Shown: positions 37,819-46,895 of the stretch, one piece after another
Layout of the letters: every line of letters starts with the position of its first letter
Position numbering within the stretch: the first letter of the stretch is position 1
NCBI GenBank assembly: GCA_035604615.1
Contig: DATNID010000020.1
Coordinates: 124,001 to 188,000 of the forward strand
Source: DATJLY01 sp035604615
GTDB taxonomy: Bacteria > Pseudomonadota > Alphaproteobacteria > ATCC43930 > CGMCC-115725
Reading direction: 5' to 3'
DNA length: 64,000 bases
Notes under the pieces: generated by a model
The model's input: the letters and a program-made list of their open reading frames with translations, nothing else
What the model was told of the DNA's origin: nothing
The model's database searches: none
Program-made: the position numbers and the translations under genes

Positions 37819-40227
37819 TCAATCCCCCGCCGAGCGCAGCGCCGGCGCCTCGGCCCGGTCGTGGAGCCAGCAGGTCACGACGGTGCCGCCGCCCGGGTTC
37901 GATTCGAGCTCGACGGTACCGCCGTGCAGCTCGACGAAGCTCTTGACCAGCGACAGGCCGAGGCCGGGTCCCGATTGCCGCGCGTGCGGGTTGCCGCGCT
38001 CGAACTTCTCGAAGATGCGCACCCGGTCCTCGCTGCGCACGCCGACGCCGGTGTCGGCCACCACCAACGCGATGCGATCGCGCTCGCGGCGGGCGGCGAG
38101 CGTCACGGTCCCTCCCGAAGGCGTGAATTTGAGCGCGTTCGAGACCAGGTTGAAGAGCGCCTGCTTCAGCCGCCGCTCGTCGGCGAGGAGCGTGCCGATG
38201 GTGGTCGGGCAATCGAATTGGAGGCGCAAGCCCAGGTCGCGCGCGCGTTCGCGGGTAAAGGTCAGCACGCTCGACATAAGCGCGTGGACATCGACCTCGT
38301 GGGTTTCCAGCTGCATGTAGCCCGCCTCGATCGTCGCCAGGTCGAGGATGTCGTTGATGAGCGACAGGAGCCGGTTCGAGCTGTCGAGGATGCCGCGGCT
38401 GTAATCGAGCTGGCGGGGATTGAGTTCGCCGAAATACTGGTTGGTCAGGATTTCGGCGAAGCCGATGATCGCGTTCAAAGGCGTGCGTAGCTCGTAGGAG
38501 ACGTTGGCGACGAACTCGCTCTTGAGGCGGCCGGCGGTCTCGAGCGCCTCGTTGCGCTCGCGCAGCGCCTCCTCGACGCGCGTCGAATCGGTGACGTCGA
38601 GATACGACAACAGGATGTTGCCGTCGGGCAGCGGCACCGTCACCGCCTGAAGCACCGAGCCGTCGCGGCGCTCGAGCCGCGTCGATGCCGCCCCGTGCGC
38701 GGTAATGCGCGCGATGATGCGCCGCTTCAGATCGGCCCAGTCCGTGCCGTCATCGTAGAAGCCGCGCGTCTTCTCGATGATCTCGGCCACGTGCGGCTCA
38801 TCGGCAAGGTCCTCGGGCGCAAGCTGCCATACCAGCGCATAGGCGGGGTTCCACAGCTTGAGCCTGCCGTCGCTGCCGAACACCGCGATCGCCTCGTAGA
38901 GATTGTCGAGCGTCTCGCGCTGCACCTCGATCGAGGTGTTGTACGAGCGCTCGAGCGCCAGCCGGTCGGTCACGTCCTCGTAGGCGAAGATCAATCCGCC
39001 GAAGGGATGCGGGCTGACGACGGCGCGCAGCGTGCGCTCGTCGGGCAGGTGCATCCACTCTTCCTGCGGCGCGAGGAGCGAGGTGAACATCGCCCGCTGC
39101 TGGCGCTTGAAGGCGCGGAAATCGGCGAGCTCGGGCAGGCGACGCCGCTCGCGCAGGCGCTCCAGAACCTCGTCGAGCGTCGGCTCCGTCGCGAGCCAGT
39201 CCTCCTCGAGATTCCACAAGCGCGCGTAGGCGGCGTTGAAGAAGGTCAGCCGCGCGTCGGGCCCATAGATCGCGATCGCGACGGCGATGTTCTCCAGCAC
39301 CTCCGCATGGGCGGCGATGTGGCGCGCGAGCTCGGCTTCCTTGGTCTCGTTGTCGGTGAGGTCGCGCGCAAAGCCGACGATGTCGCCTTCGGGGCCCAAG
39401 GGCATCTCGGTAACCTCGATCAGCCGGCGCGATCCGCCGATGACGATGTGGTGGCTTGCCGACTGCGCCTCGCCGCTGCTGCGCGCCTTTTGCGCCAAGG
39501 CGCGCCCGCCCTGGGGCACGGCGCCCGCGGCCAGCTCGCGCCCCTCGGCGAGCGCCGTCTCGACCGACGCGTCGACCGCGTCGGCATAGGCGCGGTTGCA
39601 ATCCACCAGCGCAAGATCCTGGCGCCGACGGCGCCACATCGGCCGTGGCGCGGCGTCCACCAGCTGCCGCAAACGATCGCGCTCGCCCTGTGCCGCCTGG
39701 CGCTGGCCGGCGTCACTCACCGCGACGAGATCGCAGGCCGCGCCATCGCCAGCATTTGCGCGCAGCCCCTGGACATCGAAGGCGCGGCCGCCAGCGGCGA
39801 GTCGCACGCCGAGCGCGAAGCCCTTGCCTTCGTGCCGAAGCCGGGCGAGCGCCTGCTCGAGCGGGGCCCGGTCGGACTCCTCGAGGGCGGCGAGGAACGC
39901 GGCGAATCCACTCCCTTCCGCGACGAAGGCGAGCAGGCCAGGGCTGACGCAGATGCCGTCCTCGTGCCGTTCGAAGCGATAAAGCGCCGTGGGCGAGGCC
40001 GCGAGCATCGCTTCGCTGTCGGCCAAAGCCCCGGCTATCCGGCGATTTTCCGTGTCGAGCGCGCGCACGCGCCGGCGATGGTGGCCGACCAGAAGCCCCA
40101 GGCACGAAGCCGCCACGACGAGAACCAGCGCCGAAGGCAGGATTGCCGTCATGGCGCTAGCGGCGTAGGCCGGCATGGGCGCGAGCACAGCCGCGCTGAT
40201 CATGCCGAGCCATGTCCGAAGCAGCAC
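37819..40227 (-). CDS. divL: DivL-type PAS kinase with Tyr in place of the phospho-acceptor His
   Basis: An 802-residue membrane protein: a hydrophobic N-terminus (residues ~8-45), several PAS-like regions up to ~555, and a kinase core. The H-box reads FVANVSYELRTPLN with Tyr578 where kinases have His, exactly the DivL feature; the ATPase part (NLVSNALKFTPSGG; GPGLGLSLVK) is intact. In Caulobacter DivL controls CckA signalling and cell polarity. Start GTG 40227 follows GGGGGAG at 7 bases. Being close to tsaE fits the family's usual context. Confidence 0.85.
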   Translation of the reverse strand: MLLRTWLGMISAAVLAPMPAYAASAMTAILPSALVLVVAASCLGLLVGHHRRRVRALDTENRRIAGALADSEAMLAASPTALYRFERHEDGICVSPGLLAFVAEGSGFAAFLAALEESDRAPLEQALARLRHEGKGFALGVRLAAGGRAFDVQGLRANAGDGAACDLVAVSDAGQRQAAQGERDRLRQLVDAAPRPMWRRRRQDLALVDCNRAYADAVDASVETALAEGRELAAGAVPQGGRALAQKARSSGEAQSASHHIVIGGSRRLIEVTEMPLGPEGDIVGFARDLTDNETKEAELARHIAAHAEVLENIAVAIAIYGPDARLTFFNAAYARLWNLEEDWLATEPTLDEVLERLRERRRLPELADFRAFKRQQRAMFTSLLAPQEEWMHLPDERTLRAVVSPHPFGGLIFAYEDVTDRLALERSYNTSIEVQRETLDNLYEAIAVFGSDGRLKLWNPAYALVWQLAPEDLADEPHVAEIIEKTRGFYDDGTDWADLKRRIIARITAHGAASTRLERRDGSVLQAVTVPLPDGNILLSYLDVTDSTRVEEALRERNEALETAGRLKSEFVANVSYELRTPLNAIIGFAEILTNQYFGELNPRQLDYSRGILDSSNRLLSLINDILDLATIEAGYMQLETHEVDVHALMSSVLTFTRERARDLGLRLQFDCPTTIGTLLADERRLKQALFNLVSNALKFTPSGGTVTLAARRERDRIALVVADTGVGVRSEDRVRIFEKFERGNPHARQSGPGLGLSLVKSFVELHGGTVELESNPGGGTVVTCWLHDRAEAPALRSAGD

Positions 40228-40333
40228 GCCGCTTCTCCCCCTTACCGCCCCGCTGGACCCGCAGATTATGGCCCGTTGCCACATCGCGCAGGGGAAAAAT
40301 CGATCGCCCGGCCGCCCGCGCGGTCATGCACTG

Positions 40334-42109
40334 CTATGCCAGGGCGTTGTAGTCGTCGAGGAGCGCGGCAATGTGGCCGTCATCGAGCTGATCCATGATG
40401 GCGCGGGCGCGGTGCGCGGCGGACACCAGCTCGAGCCGGCGGACGCGCTCCTTCACCCGCGGGATGTTGCTGGGCGCCATCGACAGATCACGGATGCCGA
40501 GCCCGAGGAGGAGCGGCGTATAGCGCGGATCGCCCGCCATTTCGCCGCACAGGCTGACCGGCTTGCGCGCCCGGAGCGCCGCCTCGACCGCGAACTGGAT
40601 GAGGCGCAGCACCGCGGGATGGAGCGGGTTATAGAGGTACGCCAGCTGTTCGTCGCCGCGATCGATGGCGAGCGTGTACTGGATGAGGTCGTTGGTGCCG
40701 ATGGCGAAGAAATCGGCGGCGTCCGCCAGCGCATCGGCAGCAAGCGCCGCACCCGGAATCTCGATCATCGCGCCCAAGGGCGGCAACGGATCGGGCAGGC
40801 GCGCGCCGCGCCGGCGCAGGCGGCGCGCCACCAGGCTCAGCGTCTCGCGCACCCGGCGGATCTCGTCGACGTTGGTGATCATGGGCAACAGGATGCGCAC
40901 CGGCCCGAGCGCGGCGGCGCGCAGCATCGCCGCGAGCTGGGCCTCGAGGAGAGGCCGCTCCTTGAGCGACAGCCTGACGCCGCGCAAGCCCAGCGCCGGG
41001 TTGTTGCTCTCGCTCGCCATTTCCGCGCTGAGCGGCGCCGCGAGCTTGTCGCCGCCGATATCGAGCGTGCGGAAGGTCACCGGCTTCCCGTCCATCCCCC
41101 GCACCAGCCCGGCATAGGCCTTGTATTGCTCGTCCTCGTCGGGGAGATCCTCGCGGTTCATATAGAGGAACTCGGTGCGCACCAGGCCCAGCCCCTGCGC
41201 GCCCGCAGCCAGGGCCTGATCGAGCTCGCGCGGCAGCTCGAGATTGGCCTGAAGTACGATCTCGATACTGTCGCGCGTCACCGCAGGCAGCCGCCGCAGG
41301 CGATGGAGGCGCCGCTGTTCGCGTTCGAGCAGGCCGCGTTGCGCGGTGTAGCGCTCGATCGTATCGCGCGTCGGGTTAACGACGACGGTTCCGGCGCCGC
41401 CATCGATCAGCACGGTATCGCCCGGCTCGACATCGGTGAGAAGTGCGGCGATGCCGAGAATCGCCGGCAGATTCAAGGCGCGGGCCATGATCGCGGTGTG
41501 GCCTTCGGCGCCGCCGAGCACGGTGGCGAAGCCGGCGATGCGGCGCGGATCGAGCAAGGCCGTATCGGCCGGCGTCAGCTCCTCGGCGAGGATCACGGTG
41601 CCCTCGGGGAGGGACTGGAGAGCGACATAGGGCGTCTTGGTCAGGCTGCGCACCAGGCGCGCGCCGACGACGCGGACATCCTCGATGCGGCCGGCGAGAT
41701 AGGCATCGCCCATGGCGGCGAAGCTGTCGCCGATCTCGCCGATTTCGTCCTGGACGGCGCGCTCGGCATTGATGCGATCCGCGGCAATGCGCCGCTCGAC
41801 GCCGCGCACCAGGCGCGAGCTCGCCAGCATGGCGAGATGCGCGTCGAGCAGGTACCCCATCTCCTCGGCGGCGGCACCCGGCAGCGCGGCGGCCTTGCCC
41901 TTGAGCTTGCGAAGCTGCTTCAGCGAGAGCTGGACGGCGTCGTTGAACCGCGCCAGCTCGGCCGGCACGGCGCTCGCCTCGACCCGGTACTCGGGCACGA
42001 CGATGTGGCTGTTGTCGATGACGAAGGCAGGACCGATGGCGATCCCGGGCGAGACCGCCAATCCGTGCAACACGCGCTCGTCCTTGCGCGATCCCCCGTC
42101 AGTTTTCAT
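40334..42109 (-). CDS. ptsP: PEP-protein phosphotransferase (PTS enzyme I)
   Basis: A 591-residue EI. The active histidine is residue 204 (VLGGAEGHTAIMARAL), and the C-terminal PEP barrel contains GLVRTEFLYMNRE and LCGEMAGDP. No GAF domain precedes it, so it is a short EI rather than the E. coli PtsP form, though in alphaproteobacteria this enzyme feeds the regulatory PTS. It passes phosphate from PEP to the HPr encoded by the upstream gene, with which it overlaps by 11 bases. The symbol ptsI would be equally defensible. Confidence 0.92.
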   Translation of the reverse strand: MKTDGGSRKDERVLHGLAVSPGIAIGPAFVIDNSHIVVPEYRVEASAVPAELARFNDAVQLSLKQLRKLKGKAAALPGAAAEEMGYLLDAHLAMLASSRLVRGVERRIAADRINAERAVQDEIGEIGDSFAAMGDAYLAGRIEDVRVVGARLVRSLTKTPYVALQSLPEGTVILAEELTPADTALLDPRRIAGFATVLGGAEGHTAIMARALNLPAILGIAALLTDVEPGDTVLIDGGAGTVVVNPTRDTIERYTAQRGLLEREQRRLHRLRRLPAVTRDSIEIVLQANLELPRELDQALAAGAQGLGLVRTEFLYMNREDLPDEDEQYKAYAGLVRGMDGKPVTFRTLDIGGDKLAAPLSAEMASESNNPALGLRGVRLSLKERPLLEAQLAAMLRAAALGPVRILLPMITNVDEIRRVRETLSLVARRLRRRGARLPDPLPPLGAMIEIPGAALAADALADAADFFAIGTNDLIQYTLAIDRGDEQLAYLYNPLHPAVLRLIQFAVEAALRARKPVSLCGEMAGDPRYTPLLLGLGIRDLSMAPSNIPRVKERVRRLELVSAAHRARAIMDQLDDGHIAALLDDYNALA

Positions 42110-42395
42110 CGAACCCGCCCGAGATGAGCGCCGCGAGCGCCGCGACCGCGCGCGCGGCGTCGGGTCCCGTGGCATGAAGCTCTATCTCGGTGCCGGGGCC
42201 GGCCGCAAGCATCATGAGTCCCATGATCGAGCGGCCGGAAACCGAGGTGCCGGCCTTGGCGACGGTGACCTCGGCGTTGAATTCAAATGCGAGCTTGACG
42301 AAGCGTGCCGCGGCACGGGCGTGGAGTCCGCGCCGGTTGCAGATCGTGACGGTGCGCCCGGCGGTCTCGTCGCCGGGAGAGGGCGCGTCGTCCAT
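42099..42395 (-). CDS. ptsH: Phosphocarrier protein HPr
   Basis: A 98-residue HPr. Active-site His25 is in NRRGLHARAAARF (Ala replaces the usual Pro after HAR), and the HprK-target Ser56 is in VSGRSIMGLMML. It receives phosphate from EI and gives it to EIIA proteins, and can be regulated by the HPr kinase encoded upstream. ATG 42395 shares one base with the manX stop (TGATG); a TTG one codon earlier is possible. Confidence 0.93.
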   Translation of the reverse strand: MDDAPSPGDETAGRTVTICNRRGLHARAAARFVKLAFEFNAEVTVAKAGTSVSGRSIMGLMMLAAGPGTEIELHATGPDAARAVAALAALISGGFDEN

Positions 42396-42799
42396 CAACG
42401 AACATCGGCGAGGAGCTGGGAGGCGACATTGATGTATTTGCGTCCCGCCTCCTGCGCGCCGCGCACGGCGTTGGCGAGGGTTTCGGTCTGGCGCAGGCTC
42501 GCGAGTTTGATCAGCATCGGCAGATTGATGCCCGCGATGACCTCGATCTTGGCGCGGTCCATGATCGAGATCGCGAGGTTCGACGGCGTGCCGCCGAACA
42601 TGTCGGTGAGGAGCACCACGCCGCTGCCGTCATCGACCTCGGCGACCGAGCGCACGATGTCCTGGCGGCGCTTCTCCATGTCGTCGTCGGGCCCGATGCA
42701 CACCGCCGCGACATTGCGCTGCGGTCCCACGACATGCTCGAGGGCCGCGATGAACTCGGCGGCGAGCCTGCCATGGGTGACGAGAACCATGCCAATCAT
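42395..42799 (-). CDS. manX: PTS EIIA domain protein, mannose family
   Basis: A 134-residue EIIA-Man with phosphorylatable His9 (GMVLVTHGRLAAEF) and the family motif VVLLTDMFGGTPSNLAISI. No EIIB, C or D permease genes are present, so it is likely a regulatory acceptor of HPr phosphate (also named PtsM or ManX in alphaproteobacteria). It overlaps rapZ by 4 bases. Confidence 0.9.
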   Translation of the reverse strand: MIGMVLVTHGRLAAEFIAALEHVVGPQRNVAAVCIGPDDDMEKRRQDIVRSVAEVDDGSGVVLLTDMFGGTPSNLAISIMDRAKIEVIAGINLPMLIKLASLRQTETLANAVRGAQEAGRKYINVASQLLADVR

Positions 42800-43719
42800 G
42801 CGATGTCCTTCAATGACGGCACGAGCGTAGCTTGGGCCGGAGCGGCCCCGCGGTCGATGTCGCGATGCGCAAGCTCGACCCGCCGGCCCTTGCCGCCGAG
42901 CCAGGCAGCAAGACGCTCGGCGCAGAAGACCGAACGATGGCGGCCACCGGTGCAGCCAATGGCGATGGTGAGATAGGTTTTGCCCTCGCGCTCGTAGCGC
43001 GGCAATGCGTCTTCGACCCAGCGGCACAACGAGTCGAATAGGCGGGCAAAGTCCGGGTCCTGCTCGATATAGGCGCCGACATCGGCCTCGCGTCCGGTCT
43101 TGGGGCGCAGCGCATCGACGTAATGGGGATTGCGCAGGAAGCGCACGTCGAACACGAGATCGGCGTCGCGGGGAAGACCGTGGCGATAGGCAAAGGAGGT
43201 AACGAAAATCGCGATGCCGGGTTCCGCATCGAGCGCGAAATGTCCGTGGAGGATGCGCTTCAGGTCTGACGGCATCAGCGTGGAACTGTCGATCACCACG
43301 TCGGCGCGGCCGCGCAAGGGCCACAGCCGCTGCCGCTCGAGCCTGATCCCGTCCGCGACGGGACGCTCCAGCGCCAAGGGGTGGCGCCGACGGGTTTCGG
43401 TGTAGCGCCGCTCCAGCAGCTCGTCGTCGCAATCGAGGAAGACCACTTCGAGATCGAGATTGTGCTCGGCGACCAGGTGCTCGAGCGCCTCGACCAGCGC
43501 CGGGACTGCGAAATCGCGCGTCCGCACGTCGACGCCCACCGCCAATGGCACCCGCGTCGCCTGCGGACCCACCAGGTTCGGCAGCAGCGACAGGGGCAGG
43601 TTGTCGACCGCCTCGTAACCCATGTCCTCGAGCGTCTTGAGGGCGGTCGATCGCCCCGCCCCGGACATGCCGGTGACCACCACCAGCCGGCCTTGGGCGG
43701 CGCGGGCGGTGTCGCTCAT
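42796..43719 (-). CDS. rapZ: RNase adapter / nucleotide-binding protein RapZ
   Basis: A 307-residue RapZ (YvcJ family). The P-loop is TGMSGAGRSTALK, with Arg in place of the Walker A Lys, followed by EDMGYEAVDNLPLSLLPNL; the C-terminal RNA-binding part has IGCTGGRHRSVFCAERL. E. coli RapZ senses glucosamine-6-phosphate and directs RNase E. Here it is coupled by ATGA overlaps to hprK and manX. Confidence 0.92.
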   Translation of the reverse strand: MSDTARAAQGRLVVVTGMSGAGRSTALKTLEDMGYEAVDNLPLSLLPNLVGPQATRVPLAVGVDVRTRDFAVPALVEALEHLVAEHNLDLEVVFLDCDDELLERRYTETRRRHPLALERPVADGIRLERQRLWPLRGRADVVIDSSTLMPSDLKRILHGHFALDAEPGIAIFVTSFAYRHGLPRDADLVFDVRFLRNPHYVDALRPKTGREADVGAYIEQDPDFARLFDSLCRWVEDALPRYEREGKTYLTIAIGCTGGRHRSVFCAERLAAWLGGKGRRVELAHRDIDRGAAPAQATLVPSLKDIA

Positions 43720-44162
43720 GATGGGGCGAACGCTCCGGCAAGAGACGGCGCCGCCAGCGCCTCGAGCGCCAGCCGTAGCTTGGCCGGCGCCGAGGCCGCA
43801 AAAGGGTCGAGCGCCAAAAGCGGAAAGGACAGGCCCTCGAGAGTGCAGCTTCTTGGCTCCGGAAGCCGGTCGATCGCGTCCGCCGCGGCCAGGTCGACCA
43901 CGAGTCGCAAGCAGGCGCGCGGAACATAAGGCACCCGCACGATGCCGAGCCCGCGCACCTCGATCAGGCCGGCTAGCTCGGGCGGGGCGCTCATTTCGAG
44001 AGTTGCTCCGACGCGGTCGAGGGCGGTCTGGTCGTCGGCCACCAACTTGGCGCCCTGGTCGAGGAGACGGAGCGCCAAGTCAGACTTGCCGCTCCCGGAT
44101 GCTCCGCGCAGCAGGATGCCTTCCCCTCCGACCGCCACAGAAGTGCCATAGACTCGGCTCAT
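43716..44162 (-). CDS. hprK: HPr kinase/phosphorylase, short alphaproteobacterial form
   Basis: About 148 residues: only the catalytic domain, without the N-terminal domain of Firmicutes enzymes. P-loop LLRGASGSGKSDLALRLL and the signature LIEVRGLGIVRVPY are seen. It phosphorylates or dephosphorylates the HPr serine. ATG 44162 fits the family start; an in-frame GTG at 44216 would add 18 residues. Next gene rapZ overlaps by 4 bases. Confidence 0.9.
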   Translation of the reverse strand: MSRVYGTSVAVGGEGILLRGASGSGKSDLALRLLDQGAKLVADDQTALDRVGATLEMSAPPELAGLIEVRGLGIVRVPYVPRACLRLVVDLAAADAIDRLPEPRSCTLEGLSFPLLALDPFAASAPAKLRLALEALAAPSLAGAFAPS

Positions 44163-44340
44163 AGGGCGCTTTAGGTGCGCCGCCAATTGGTTAAAGTCAA
44201 TGGTCTCGCAGTGCACCTAATGGTTGCGATGGGATGCAATCAAGAAATAGTTACCATATGCGTACAATCCACCATGGCTAGCAGAGCGACCGTTAGGGTT
44301 GCTGCTGTGCAACAAAGCCGCAGACTGCCCCGAGATTCGC

Positions 44341-46041
44341 TCACGCCCCCGGTAGGCGCACGGTGAAGCGGGCGCCGACGATGGCGCCTTCGGAATCGCG
44401 ACGGTTCTCCGCACCGACGGTGCCGCGATGGGCCTCGACAATCTGTTTCGAGATCGACAGGCCGAGGCCCGAATGGGTGCCGAACTTTTCGCCTGCCGGT
44501 CGCTCCGAGTAGAAGCGATCGAAGATCGCCTCGAGCTTGCCCTCGGGGATGCCGGGCCCCTCGTCCTCGATCGTCACCTCGACGCGATCGCCGCGGCGCT
44601 GCGCGGCGATGCGGATTATCCCGCCGGGCGGACTGAACGAAATCGCGTTAGCAATCAGGTTGCGGAACACCTGGACCAGCCTGCCCTCGATGCCGATAAC
44701 AGCGAGCTGCGCCGTACGGCCGCTGGACGCTTCGGGCAGCACCAGAACGAGCTGCGGCGCGCCATCGCCGGCTGTCGCGCGATCGACTTCGACCAGCGCC
44801 TCGAGCATGTGCTCGATCGCGACCGGCGTCAGTTCGCCGCGCGACAGTTCGGCATCGAGCCGCGACGCGTCGGAAATGTCGGTGATGAGCCGGTCCAGGC
44901 GCTCCACGTCTTCCTGCACCAACGCCAGTAATTTGCGCTGTTTTGCCGGATCCTCGACCCGCGCTGCCGTCTCCACGGCGCTCTTGAGCGAGGTGAGCGG
45001 GTTCTTGATTTCGTGCGCCACGTCGGCGGCGAAACGCTCGATCGCATCCATACGCTGCCACAGCGCGCTCGTCATGTCGCGTAGCGCGCCCGCGAGATCC
45101 CCGATCTCGTCGCGCCGCGCGCTGAGATCGGGGATCGCAACCTGGCGCCCGTGTCCGCGCCGCACTCGCTCGGCCGCGGCGGCGAGCCGGCGGATTGGCT
45201 GCGCGATCGTGCCGGCGAGGTAGATCGACAACAGCACGGTGACGCCGAGCGCCATGGCGAATACTTTCAGGATCTCGAACCGCACCGCGCGAACCGCCTG
45301 TTCGATCTCGGCGCTGCCCTTTGAAAGAAGCACGACGCCCAGCACCTGCTTGTAGCGCTGCACCGGCACCGCGGCGGTAAGGATCAGTCCGTCCTCCGTC
45401 TTGTCCTCGCGCACGGCGGTGACGGCGTCGCCGGCGAGCGCCTTTCCCACTTCGGGATAATCGGCGGCGGACTCGTTCTCGCGCTCGCGGTAGGGACGAT
45501 AATGGTCGCGCCACGGCGTCACACCGCTGAGAAAATCATAGATCGCGGCGGCGGCGCGCTGAACGATCCCGCCCTCGCCCGGCGGCGGCAGCTCCTGGAT
45601 CTGCACCACGCCGCCCGGTCCGCGCAAAAGGCGCGTGTCGCCGACCAGCGCGCCCTGGGCGTCGAACAGCCGGGCGCGCGCGTGGGTCGGCTCGACCAGC
45701 CGGCGCATCATGTCGCGGCCAAGTTCGGGGACCAGCGACTGGCCCTCGCCCGCGACATCGCTCACCGCGCCCTCGCCCAACGCGGCCGCAAAGATCTGGC
45801 CCTGGGTCTTGAGCGACTCGATCTCGGCCGCAACCAGGCTCTGTTGATATTCGCCGAGATAGAGGAGTCCCAACCCCAACAGCGCCAGCGCAACGACGTT
45901 GACGGCGAGAATGCGCCGCGTCAGCGGCGACAGGCGGCCGCGGCGATAACGGCGCTCGCGCTGCTGCGCCGCCGCGGAGGCCAACGATGGTTGGGACGCG
46001 GCGCTCGTGTCAGGCGTCGCGGTAGCGATATCCAACGCCAT
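44341..46041 (-). CDS. chvG: Sensor histidine kinase ChvG (ExoS-type)
   Basis: A 566-residue kinase: N-terminal cytoplasmic tail, membrane segment near residues 45-65, periplasmic sensing region, second segment and HAMP (around LAGTIAQPIRRLAAAAERV), H-box FAADVAHEIKNPLTSLKSA with the His, and ATPase motifs (NLIANAISFSPPGG; GLGLSISKQIVEAH). ChvG-ChvI responds to envelope or acid stress and host contact. It overlaps the chvI end by 32 bases. Confidence 0.9.
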   Translation of the reverse strand: MALDIATATPDTSAASQPSLASAAAQQRERRYRRGRLSPLTRRILAVNVVALALLGLGLLYLGEYQQSLVAAEIESLKTQGQIFAAALGEGAVSDVAGEGQSLVPELGRDMMRRLVEPTHARARLFDAQGALVGDTRLLRGPGGVVQIQELPPPGEGGIVQRAAAAIYDFLSGVTPWRDHYRPYRERENESAADYPEVGKALAGDAVTAVREDKTEDGLILTAAVPVQRYKQVLGVVLLSKGSAEIEQAVRAVRFEILKVFAMALGVTVLLSIYLAGTIAQPIRRLAAAAERVRRGHGRQVAIPDLSARRDEIGDLAGALRDMTSALWQRMDAIERFAADVAHEIKNPLTSLKSAVETAARVEDPAKQRKLLALVQEDVERLDRLITDISDASRLDAELSRGELTPVAIEHMLEALVEVDRATAGDGAPQLVLVLPEASSGRTAQLAVIGIEGRLVQVFRNLIANAISFSPPGGIIRIAAQRRGDRVEVTIEDEGPGIPEGKLEAIFDRFYSERPAGEKFGTHSGLGLSISKQIVEAHRGTVGAENRRDSEGAIVGARFTVRLPGA

Positions 46042-46708
46042 AGAGGGTTTCGATCTGAGCGAAATCCTGGTCGACCGCCTTAAACTTCTTACGCAGGCGC
46101 TTGATGTGGCTGTCGATGGTGCGGTCATCGACATAGATATGCTCGCCGTAGGCTCCGTCCATGAGCTGGTCGCGGCTCTTGACGTGCCCCGGCCGCAGCG
46201 CGAGCGACTTCAGGATCAGGAACTCGGTGACGGTGAGATCGACATTCTGTGTCCGCCAGCTGCATTGATGGCGGCCTGGATCGAGCATTAGTTCGCCGCG
46301 CTGGATCACCGGCTCGGCCTCGCCGGTCCCGGCGTCGCGCGCTAGCTCGCCGCGGCGCAGGAGCGCACGGATGCGCTCGACCAGGAGACGCTGCGAGAAT
46401 GGCTTCTTGATGTAGTCGTCGGCACCCATACGCAGGCCGAGCACCTCGTCCACCTCGTCGTCTTTGGAGGTCAGGAAGATCACCGGCATGGCGCTGTCCT
46501 TGCGCAGATGGCCGAGCAGCTCCATGCCATCCATGCGCGGCATCTTGATGTCGAGGATAGCGAGATCGACCGGCGTCTGCGTCAGGCCCCGCAACGCCTC
46601 GGTGCCGTCGCTGTAGCAGCGCACGGTGAACCCCTCGGCCTCGAGTGCCATCGACACCGATGCCAGGATGTTGCGGTCATCATCGACTAAGGCAATCGTG
46701 TTCGCCAC
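46010..46708 (-). CDS. chvI: Response regulator ChvI (OmpR family)
   Basis: A 232-residue two-domain regulator. The receiver begins IALVDDDRNILASV, has the phospho-acceptor Asp in LAILDIKMPRMDG and the Lys in YIKKPF; the C-terminal winged helix reads LTVTEFLILKSLALRPGHV and YVDDRTIDSHIKRLRKK. The GTG start at 46708 follows AGAGGTG. It is cotranscribed with chvG and lies next to a divergent HugZ-like gene. Confidence 0.93.
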   Translation of the reverse strand: MANTIALVDDDRNILASVSMALEAEGFTVRCYSDGTEALRGLTQTPVDLAILDIKMPRMDGMELLGHLRKDSAMPVIFLTSKDDEVDEVLGLRMGADDYIKKPFSQRLLVERIRALLRRGELARDAGTGEAEPVIQRGELMLDPGRHQCSWRTQNVDLTVTEFLILKSLALRPGHVKSRDQLMDGAYGEHIYVDDRTIDSHIKRLRKKFKAVDQDFAQIETLYGVGYRYRDA

Positions 46709-46895
46709 AAGACACCTCTTTGCTACGCGTGTTAGCGGCCCATAGTCGCTCTTCACTGTGACGGATTCGGGGCGCGGCTGGGTCCCGCGCGGTCACCCTC
46801 CGACCTAGCCATTATATAGGTGGTTTCGACGATTCGTGCCTGGAAGACCCCGGACCGGGATTGTCTGGGGCAGAAGCAGGCGTTAAGGGAAGGAC

